64,000 nt of DNA from Chara braunii (taxonomy: Eukaryota; Streptophyta; Charophyceae; Charales; Characeae), in assembly GCA_003427395.1 (NCBI GenBank), contig BFEA01000024.1:2097959-2161958 (forward strand), written 5' to 3'. This document shows, piece by piece, positions 56,480-64,000 of this stretch. Below the pieces are notes generated by a model. It saw nothing but the letters and a program-made list of their open reading frames with translations. It searched no databases and had not been told where the DNA came from. Positions within the stretch are counted from its first letter, which is position 1; the number at the start of each line of letters is the position of its first letter. The translations under genes and the position numbers were made by a program.

Positions 56480-57530
56480 TCACTACTTACTCTGAGTTTC
56501 AGTTTGATAGGTAGTTGCTTTAGAGGCTCGCCACGTGCTAGAGCGATAAGAGTAAGTTCAATTTCTGCATTTTCTGAGCTAATTTTATTTTACTTAGGTC
56601 AATTTTTGCATTTTCTGGATCTTTTGTTATACTTGGCTGTGTATAAATTTTGGTAAGCTACTTTCTCTATGGGAAGCGCTGTCGAAATTTCTGCAAATCC
56701 AAGGAGTTAGTCAAAATTTGACCTTTCAAAGTTCAACTTGTCTAATTTTTTCATGACTTTTCATATTCGGACTGCTATAAATTTTGAAAAGGCACTTCTC
56801 CTACGGGAAGCGCTGCCGAAATTTTCTTAGTTTAAAGGAGTTAGATTATATTTTGGCAGGTGGCGACTCTAACAATTCACCCTGGATAGGGGAGATTCTG
56901 CAAAAGGTCTAACTTTTCTTTGGGCACTTGCTTAGAGGTAGGCTCTGGCTTAGGTAAGAAGAACGAAGTTTTGGTGAGGTCGTGGTGTGGAGATTAGTCT
57001 CCACGCACTTATAGTTTTAGCCTGGGGGATGACCGGTCTTGTGTTACAGGTCCTCTTGGTCGTTTCGATTCAGGATTTGGACTAGATCCAGCTTGATCCT
57101 CGAGGATCATCTTCTGTTATCATTGATAACAGGTCGGTTGCCAATTCGTCGGTTTACGATTCAACTCCAATTCATCCTCAATACTAAACTTAAAAGGCTT
57201 TAGCCCTGGTGATTTTATTGTTTTATTAAGATTTCACCCGGACTTTTATTGAGTGGTCATTTAACAAAGGTACTAAGTATTTAATTATGGTTGGTTGGAC
57301 AGAGGTTGGGGCTTGCATGGCTAAAGCGAGGGGTATGGGAAAAAAAAATGGATGGAGTTGACTCTGTGTAGTGCATGAACTCTTGTTTGACTCTTTGATG
57401 TGATTGCAGGTATGTACTGTGATTCGGATTTGGATTTGAATGCCTGCGATCACAAACATATATATATGGCTATGAGGAGTCTCACTGTGATTGTGAGAAG
57501 TGATCGTCACATGCTTATTCTCCTATATAT
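56480..57530. other. 3' continuation of the hairpin element, no gene recognised
   Basis: A segment of about 115 bp (gctataaattttg...gggaagcgctg[t/c]cgaaat...aaggagttag) occurs twice (about 56640 and 56770). A small perfect hairpin, CTGTTATC/GATAACAG, lies at 57114-57132. Confidence 0.45.
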
Positions 57531-57667
57531 ATCGTCACAAACAGAACTGCCCGGTAAACCGTAGGCAGAGAGAGAGAAGAGGACAACAAACGAGGGGCTA
57601 TGACAAACTGTTTCGTCGGAGTTTCACCGACTCATCAGGAGGCTGAACCCTCAACAGTCTGCAGAAT
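57531..57667 (-). mobile_element. R1 hammerhead repeat, cut by an assembly gap
   Basis: It carries the R1 edge and complete ribozyme, then N. The R1 sequence resumes at 58158 after the gap. Confidence 0.85.
57605..57660 (-). ncRNA. type III hammerhead ribozyme
   Basis: All core bases and the three stems are as at 13610-13665; only the stem I loop differs (GUUCAG against GUUCGG), a change that leaves the pairing intact. Confidence 0.88.
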
Positions 57668-58157
57668 NNNNNNNNNNNNNNNNNNNNNNNNNNNNNNNNN
57701 NNNNNNNNNNNNNNNNNNNNNNNNNNNNNNNNNNNNNNNNNNNNNNNNNNNNNNNNNNNNNNNNNNNNNNNNNNNNNNNNNNNNNNNNNNNNNNNNNNNN
57801 NNNNNNNNNNNNNNNNNNNNNNNNNNNNNNNNNNNNNNNNNNNNNNNNNNNNNNNNNNNNNNNNNNNNNNNNNNNNNNNNNNNNNNNNNNNNNNNNNNNN
57901 NNNNNNNNNNNNNNNNNNNNNNNNNNNNNNNNNNNNNNNNNNNNNNNNNNNNNNNNNNNNNNNNNNNNNNNNNNNNNNNNNNNNNNNNNNNNNNNNNNNN
58001 NNNNNNNNNNNNNNNNNNNNNNNNNNNNNNNNNNNNNNNNNNNNNNNNNNNNNNNNNNNNNNNNNNNNNNNNNNNNNNNNNNNNNNNNNNNNNNNNNNNN
58101 NNNNNNNNNNNNNNNNNNNNNNNNNNNNNNNNNNNNNNNNNNNNNNNNNNNNNNNNN
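57668..58157. other. assembly gap (N)
   Basis: 490 undetermined bases within R1 sequence. Confidence 1.
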
Positions 58158-58425
58158 GGTTCACACCCTATCACAAGCCAGCAAAACATCCGCGAAACAA
58201 AGAAAGGTCTGTCACAGCCAAAAAATACACTCCAGACACGCCGCTGGCACTAGAGGCACAACATGGCCGCCTAGTAACGGCCCCGACCACTGCCGCTCGA
58301 CCTAACCGGAAAAAACCGTAGCAGGAAGCTAGCGAAGTCGTAGTATATATCGTCACAAACAGAACTGTCCGGTAAACCGTAGGCAGAGAGAGAGAAGAGG
58401 ACAACAAACGAGGGGCTGTGATATA
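58158..58425 (-). mobile_element. R1 remainder and a second R1 edge
   Basis: 58158-58260 matches the far end of the R1 copy at 52590-52670. From 58349 a new R1 edge (tcgtcacaaacagaactg) begins and is cut at gaggggctgtga before the ribozyme by an AT run. Confidence 0.8.
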
Positions 58426-58429
58426 TATA

Positions 58430-59390
58430 TATATATATATAAATATATATGTGTGTATCTATGTTGGATGTTCGCGTGGCCTGAGGGGCCTACGCTTAGG
58501 GGTTAAATTGGGGTTGGGATCGAGAAAAAAAAGAAAACCCCCTTCTATTTTGTTGTATGCTTCTTAGAGATTTCTTAGTCGGACGTTGGTCCTGGGCCTG
58601 GATTCGAGGTCCTTGTCCAGGACATCCCAGACCCTAAACTCTGCAAGGAAGGAATCTACCCCCGCGCAGAGCCTATTTGAGCTGCCTACCGAGACACACA
58701 GCCTAAAGGCCTGAGGTGCCGCGGTGGCTGCACAACTATTCCTTCAGCCGTGCAATATCGTCAGGAAGTAGACCCTCACGATACTTTGAGTTTGACACCT
58801 GAGTGTCATAAGCGGTATTCGGATCCACGAAGGACCGCTTGATTATGGGCACTACATAGTACGCCATCATTGCGACTGCTTGCGAATGATTGCATTACTA
58901 GCCAATATGAGTAGACTCTGCGCCCGCGCGGTTTTATACTAAGTTTCGCGCGCATCGCCTATCCGATTTCCGCGTCGGAAAGTTATGGGATGGCTACTGA
59001 AGGGACGAGGAGTGTTGTCTCGTTGTTTGTTCGTTGTCGTTTTGTATATGTGTGCGGATGCGTGTGTGTTTTATTTTTTGTGTTTGCTACATGGTAATCG
59101 CCCGGACGTCCAGACCGGGTTCCAGACAGTCCGGTGTCCGATCCCCATGTCAGGATGGAGGCCCCTGGGGCAAAAAAAAAATAAAAAAAAATTGGGGCGG
59201 CCCAGGACGTTTGTCAGATCCTAGCCGCCCCTAGAAAAATAACGCGGTGATTTTTAAGTGTCCTTTTACCCCACCGGACATGGCCTAGAGATCCAGACAC
59301 AAGACACTGCAGGTTTTTGAGGTGGCGGGTTTCACACAGCCCAGAGCAATTTCAACGCGGCCGTTTCGACGTGGCGCCCGCCACTCCTAC
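58430..59390. other. no gene recognised
   Basis: No motif was identified apart from A-runs near 59170-59190 and a short fragment near 59105-59160 resembling the CCGG-rich block downstream. Confidence 0.4.
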
Positions 59391-59400
59391 CCCTTAGGAG

Positions 59401-59421
59401 AGGGGGGGGGGGGGGGGGGGG

Positions 59422-59461
<40 letters not shown>
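59401..59461. repeat. poly(G) and (GA)n run
   Basis: About 25 G are followed by GA dinucleotides. Confidence 0.97.
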
Positions 59462-59835
59462 ACTGACAATGCTGCCAGTCTGAAGACAAGGTTCTAAATT
59501 GAACTACAAAGCTCGAACTTTTAAGTTATATATGAAGTTAGGAACTTAAATAAGTTAAATTACTAAATCCAAAGTTCAAAGTTCAAAGTTAATCATACTT
59601 TTTTTTTATTTTAATTTTTCTGTTTCTTTAGTCTTGTGCCTGCTTTGCACTGTTTGCAACTCTGCATGTCTGTTGTTTAAATGTACTGGTTGATTTGCTG
59701 CAAGACACGTGCTCTGTTGCCTGAACTACAGAGTGCAAAGCAGGTAAGTGCCTGCCAACACCCCCACCCAGCCTCCTCCCCACCCCCGTTTTTTTTTTTT
59801 TTTTTTTTTTTTTTGGGTTCAAATATTTTTGCACC

Positions 59836-59950
59836 CCGGGGACCGGTCCGCACTGTCCGGTGTCCGGTGATGTCCGGATCACCGGACAGTCCGGACCGGT
59901 CCAGACACTGGTCCGGAAGACAGGCCGGAAGTGTCCGGTGTCCGGGTCCG
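59836..59950. repeat. CCGG-dense block with nested palindromes
   Basis: Twelve CCGG sites occur in about 110 bp. GTCCGGTGAT (59862-59871) and ATCACCGGAC (59878-59887) form a perfect inverted repeat around GTCCGG. The adjacent gtccggac and gaccggtcc are also palindromic. Confidence 0.9.
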
Positions 59951-60395
59951 CGGTTACCACGGTTTGCTAGAGTGGTGTGCGTGTGGTGAGTGGGATACGT
60001 CCTAGTCGACCGACGGGCTTGGGACTTCAGCCCCCCCTAAGATGCCGGTTCACGTGTAGGCCCGATAGAGGCGTAATACCGCGCGTACCCCCTATGCTAC
60101 AACGAACGAGAAACGCCCTCGGGTGGTCCACCTTTGCGATTACAACTAATTAGCTTTCGTATTGTGGACTGGTAGCTTGGCGGGGATACGCCCACCGAAG
60201 GGAGGTGACAGCTCCCGTAAGGTGGAGGTAAGGCGTGCCTCGCGTAGGCCCTATCCTATCGTAGGGGCTGGCTGGCGCACTCGGCCAGAGCGGCTTGCGG
60301 AAGCTCCTTGTGTATATTCACGACAAGGATTTAGACCAACTCCTGAGTGACGCGGCCGGGAGGGTCCTGTGCTGCCTTGTGTGGTGCCGGACCGA
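59951..60395. other. no gene recognised
   Basis: GC-rich sequence without coding or RNA motif that I can name. Confidence 0.35.
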
Positions 60396-60399
60396 TGCG

Positions 60400-61069
60400 C
60401 TCGACACCGCAGCGCCCTCTCACCTCCTGCACCAGCATGCGCCCAGGCCTGGCCGCTTTAGCGCAGCATCGCACAACGTAGCAGCAGCGTGGCGTCATTG
60501 CCTGCTCAGGCCTGAATGTAGCTGCCTGGGCAAGTCACTTCCTTTATGGAAAGTGTGGCCCTGTGTCTGGCTGTGTGGGCCTGGCCTGGGAAGTTACCAG
60601 TAGCTTCTAGTCAGGCCCCAGTGTCTTCGCCCAGGCCCACCTCTGCTGTTACGGGCCTGGGCCCTTTTCGGTTGGGCACGTTCAGGCAGCCGTCCAGGCT
60701 CCAAGTGTTTGCCGCATTCTCATTGGCTCGTGGAGGTTTTGTGACGATAATGCTGCTTTCTCATTCATCCGCATCCACTACGTAATGTGCCGCCCTCCCA
60801 CTGTGTGTGCCCAGGGCGCAACCAACCGGGCCCCTGGGCTCAACTGTGCAGCACAGCTGTTGCTTCTGGAGGAGCCAGGAAAGGCTCACGTTGCTTTGTA
60901 ACGAACTGGTGTGCTGCAACTGTCTGATACCCCACATATGGAAACAAATGTCGAAAAGAGGCCTCACGGGGATATTCAGGCCCGGCTTCACTTAGGGGCA
61001 CAATGCTTGCTGGGGGCCATAGCTCAGAACACTTGTCTGTAAGGGCCCCACGAGGGCTCAATCCTCGCA
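60400..61069 (-). mobile_element. LTR-C copy, minus orientation
   Basis: The outer end reads TGCGAGGATTGAGCCC on the minus strand, and the cccggcttcacttagggg and gaagcttccagtagctt-type blocks match the other LTR-C copies. The inner end is unclear. Confidence 0.7.
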
Positions 61070-61358
61070 GTAGCATTCTTGGCGGCAAAATGTCGACATG
61101 CTATGCCAGAAAAGAAGAGCAGTCATTGAGGAGGTGACCTCAGGCATCTAGAGGGAGGATAGGCACCAAGCATCGATTCTAGCATCGCTCTTAATCAGAA
61201 CACGAGGCAGTGTCAAAAATATCACAAAGGATTGTAGCGATGAGAATATTCACTGGCATAAATGGCCAATTACATCACAATAAGAGCAGAGAATGGGCAA
61301 CAAGTTGTGCATAGAGATTTGTAAACGCAAGCAGAACCCATCCCTCTATCATGGTTGC

Positions 61359-61940
61359 ACTTTCATCAACGAAGGACTAGGATTGTAGAAAAGAGAATGA
61401 CATGAACAGACTAGTTAAAACTTTTTCTTGCACTAAGAACAAAGAAGGTGCTACTCCAACCAATGGGCCAAGCTTAGTTAGGACACCGACAAACTGTTGC
61501 CATACAGACCCAGCCCAGAGACAAATGTGATGAACATTGAACAGAACAAAATAATTCTCCTATAAAAACAAAGATGCTGTTCTTATTAATAGAAGACAAT
61601 GCCCGAACGTTGCCTTTTTCTCAAAAGAAAGTCTTCCATTGAAGGAATGCACTTTCATTGAGGAAGGAGTAGGATTGCAGAAAAGAGAACGACGCAGACA
61701 GACCAGTTAGAACTTTTTCTTGCACTAAGAACGCAGAAAGGTGCTGCTCCAACCAACGGGCCTAGCTCAGTTGGTACACCCACGACCTGTTGACATACAG
61801 ACCCGAGTTCGAATCCAGAGACAATGAGATGAACAGAATAGAATAATTCTCAAAAAGAAAAGGAAAAAAAAGAGGTGCTGGTCCCATTGATAGGAGGCAT
61901 GGCCGGAAGGTTCCCTTTTTCTCAAAAGAAAGACTTCCAG
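61359..61940 (+). repeat. tandem pair of tRNA-like (SINE-like) units of about 285 bp
   Basis: Both units run gcactttcat, actttttcttgcactaagaac, ccaac, a tRNA-like stretch, gaacagaa, tttttctcaaaagaaag. In the second unit TAGCTCAGTTGG (61766-61777) fits the pol III A box and GAGTTCGAATCC (61806-61817) the B box. The first unit has both boxes decayed. T-stem pairing fails, so it is not a functional tRNA. Confidence 0.75.
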
Positions 61941-61949
61941 GTCTGTGAA

Positions 61950-62490
61950 CCCTGGATGCCACGAAAAGAGAGAAGTTTCAGAAGAATAGTAAGATGGTCA
62001 TCTAAAGGTAGCCAGACGGCTAAAGTGTATCGCCAGCAGCCGGCAAATGACACAGGCATACAGCAGTCCAGAAAAGATAGACGGTTTGTTTCAAATCACA
62101 GATACCAATTACTATATCACAGAGGTATGAATTTACAAAAGAGGAATTGAGAAACGGGAATATCTTAAAGAACCTCGGTTGAGCACTGTGACACTCTATT
62201 TGCCAAGATTCAGTTCCTGCTGAAAATGTTAGGTAATCAACATGTTTTCTTCACACAAACAAGCAGGTGGCTTTACAAAGTAGATGAGATGCAATGAGAT
62301 TCAATCTCAAACACACAGGCAGCAAAGGGGGAATACATAGAACGGTCTTTATTTCTCAATGAAAAGGGCGCAAACACTGCTTGATGAACAAAAGCTTCAA
62401 GAAGCTATTATGATTAACTGAGCACATATGGTCATGCATCCTGCGTCGACTACAGATGCCCCTCTAGCAGGATGGACATCATCGTGGCAA
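61950..62490. other. FtsH intron sequence, nothing recognised
   Basis: Intron between exons A and B; no repeat family or gene was identified. Confidence 0.45.
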
Positions 62491-62499
62491 CACACATAC

Positions 62500-62624
62500 C
62501 CTGTGAACCCTGAGGTTGCAGACGCTACCACCAACAAATCGACATTGTCTGCAAGTGGAAGGCCCTTCTTTTTGACATGAACCTTGAGAATTTCCTCCCT
62601 GCCAAGCCTGTTTGGTGGCTCCAC
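62500..62624 (-). CDS. FtsH-type protease, exon A (AAA+ domain, after the arginine fingers)
   Basis: The exon encodes [20 protein letters not shown] followed by [20 protein letters not shown] and TG. This is the segment after the second region of homology (normally ...RPGRFDR) of FtsH AAA+ domains: the V-x-x-P-[DN]-R-x-G-R-E-x-I-L-K-V-H signature. The acceptor is gatgccgtag, and the donor splits the Gly codon as GG|GTATGT, matching the lone A that opens exon B. The preceding exon, expected to encode the arginine fingers, was not found up to 64000. Confidence 0.93.
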
Positions 62625-62857
62625 CTACGGCATCACACCAAAGTCATAGTAGGCAAAAACAAAAATCACCCATTAGCAGAACACCCTCGACTCCCGTTTC
62701 CTTCCCCACAACCACCAATAAAGTACAGCCGCACCGAGCACCATCAATTCAGTTTGATTCCGTTTTCAATACACCACAAAGTTCACAAACCACAAAACAA
62801 TGGCTCACTTATGGCAACCATCCATGCCCAACACTACAAACATAGTTTGTGTTCTAC

Positions 62858-63764
62858 TGCGAGGCGCAAGGCCTCGATAAGCCCTGCTGGGCCCTGTTTG
62901 CAACAGTGTCGGCCGCCCTAAGTGAAGGCAGGCCCGACCAAGGACAGGAGGCCTATTTTTCGATACAATGGAACTGGGGAAATTCAGGCAGTTGCGCAGT
63001 GCCAGTTGGTTGAGAGCGCCCAGGCCCTGGCTGCCTTTTTGGAATGGAACTGAGGCAGGCCCTGGGCCGGATACGCAACATGGACCGAACACAGGCTGGG
63101 GGCAGTTGAACACGAGTAACTGCTATAGGCCCCTGGGTCTGATTCCCTGGACGGGGGCTCAGCCACTTGGGGCCTACACGAAGCTTCTGGGCAGGGGCCC
63201 AGCGGAGCCAGGCCGCACACAGCAGGCAGGCCACTTCCATATAGGAAAGTGCCTGCTCCCGCATTTGGCATTGGGGCACTGGCTGCATGCTGCGCTAATC
63301 GCTGGCCAGCGCCCATGCGCTCACGGGCGAGCAGGAAGAGTAGGCAGCCATTGCCGAACTGCCCTGCGCTGTGCTGGATGGGGCGCGTGGTGGTCCCTGG
63401 GTGCATGTGGCATCTGTGTGTGGGGGATCGAGATTGCGAGTGATACGAGAGACATACCTGGTGCTTGAGGCGAAGGGCAGTGGCCGAGATCTGCTCGTAC
63501 TTCGGGGAGCTGTTGACGTCACCAGCAGCATTGTAGATAGGCTAGATAGGATCTGCCATTTGTAGTCTGGGCGCAGAGCGCCAGATAGGATGTCGACATT
63601 GGTTCACTGTTGATGATGCTGAGACTATTCCAACATTGTCACTTATGAGCTTTTGCTGTGCTCTTATTTGCTGGAACTCGAGTTGCAATTCTGCTTTTGG
63701 TTCGCGGTCACGACTATCTGGTTTCGTGATGCGGCTAGGTTTCTGGAATTCGCTTTTCCTTGCA
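62858..63764 (+). mobile_element. 5' LTR (LTR-C) of a further gypsy element
   Basis: It starts TGCGAGGCGCAAGGCC and ends TTTTCCTTGCA, and it is followed by a primer site, so an element body lies to the right, beyond the window. It is closest to the solo LTR at 46880-47979. Confidence 0.88.
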
Positions 63765-63767
63765 TTT

Positions 63768-63779
63768 CGGTATCGGAGC
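63768..63779 (+). promoter_or_regulatory. primer-binding site of the gypsy element running off the window
   Basis: CGGTATCGGAGC lies three bases after the LTR end, as at 27249, with one change at its first base. Confidence 0.85.
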
Positions 63780-64000
63780 TGTGGTACGTTGCGCTAATCT
63801 GGCGATGTCTTCTGCCTATAGGGTACATGCATGCGGTCTGCTGGGTGAGTGGCCGTAGGGAGTGTGTAGTGAGGAGGGCGAAGGCAAGCAGGCAACCCAG
63901 GAGGAGAGAGTATCGCCAGGAAGGCTACGCAGTGTGATGAGAACTATCTGATGTACGATTGATGCTGAGGTGGAATGGCGGTGTAATGCTGGTCGTGCCA
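63780..64000 (+). other. leader of the gypsy element, cut by the window end
   Basis: The composition resembles the leader after 27260 (tgatgtacgattgatgctgaggtggaa compares with tgatgtgacgtttaagccgaaatggaa). No coding sequence starts before the edge. Confidence 0.6.

Noticed and set aside
61766-61835. Functional tRNA gene
   Set aside because: A and B boxes fit, but the acceptor and T stems do not pair, and a decayed tandem copy lies next to it; a SINE-like head is more likely.

Overview
This is a repeat-packed nuclear window from a eukaryote, not a bacterial or viral segment. It has spliced exons with GT..AG borders, LTR retrotransposons primed by an initiator-tRNA-Met-like site (TGGTATC[A/G]GAGC), LINE-type non-LTR elements with poly(A) tails, hammerhead-ribozyme repeats, microsatellites and a U6-like snRNA copy. 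The one host protein gene found is closest to plant-type chloroplast FtsH proteases (FtsH7/9 group as I know it). Together with TE-filled giant introns this points to a streptophyte, most likely a charophyte alga such as Chara; the genus is inference.

Host gene. Four consecutive exons of one FtsH gene lie on the minus strand at 62624-62500, 48278-48170, 18082-17957 and 11402-11234. They join without a missing residue and with matching phases, so the visible part spans more than 51 kb, with introns of about 14.2, 30.1 and 6.6 kb. Earlier exons lie beyond 64000 or were not recognised. Almost everything else in 11-62 kb is therefore intron filled with mobile DNA.

Layout. 1-1 kb: decayed coiled-coil Gag-like ORF (minus). 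1-3.7 and 7.2-9.4 kb: LTR-like repeats. 4.0-7.2 kb: 5'-truncated LINE (minus). 9.5-11 kb: foldback, (CT)n and a long polypurine tract. 11.2-11.7 kb: FtsH exon and U6-like copy. 13.4-15.1 kb: ribozyme repeats and LTRs. 15.1-17.9 kb: LINE (plus) with an N gap, its A-tail ending 11 bp from an FtsH exon. 19.2-36 kb: a four-layer nest: a foldback palindrome with tRNA-like outer ends, split by a solo LTR, itself split by a Gag-only LTR element (19912-25565, TSD GTAGA) and by a Ty3/gypsy element (26245-35174). 37.6-38.9 kb: inverted repeat with a small membrane ORF in each arm. 40.3-43 kb: minus-strand gypsy remnant with a W-box-like array. 44-51 kb: several LTRs of the gypsy family, an N gap and FtsH exon. 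52.2-53.4 kb: retrozyme-like repeat with a hammerhead. 53.7-57.5 kb: an unrecognised element carrying ten covarying RNA hairpins. 57.5-58.4 kb: ribozyme repeat around an N gap. 59.8-64 kb: CCGG-rich palindromes, tandem tRNA-like repeats, FtsH exon and a 5' LTR with primer site running off the end.

I use these family names: LTR-A (minus-oriented copies beginning TGCAATCAG on the plus strand, and relatives), LTR-B (TGATGACC...TAACA), LTR-C (TGCGAG...CCTTGCA, the gypsy family), LTR-D (TGTTAYGGACTC...TGTCACA, the Gag-only family), and R1 (the hammerhead repeat). Nearly all transposon ORFs carry stops or frameshifts. The strongest leads are the covarying hairpin array, the type III hammerheads, the nested foldback and the TE-inflated FtsH gene.
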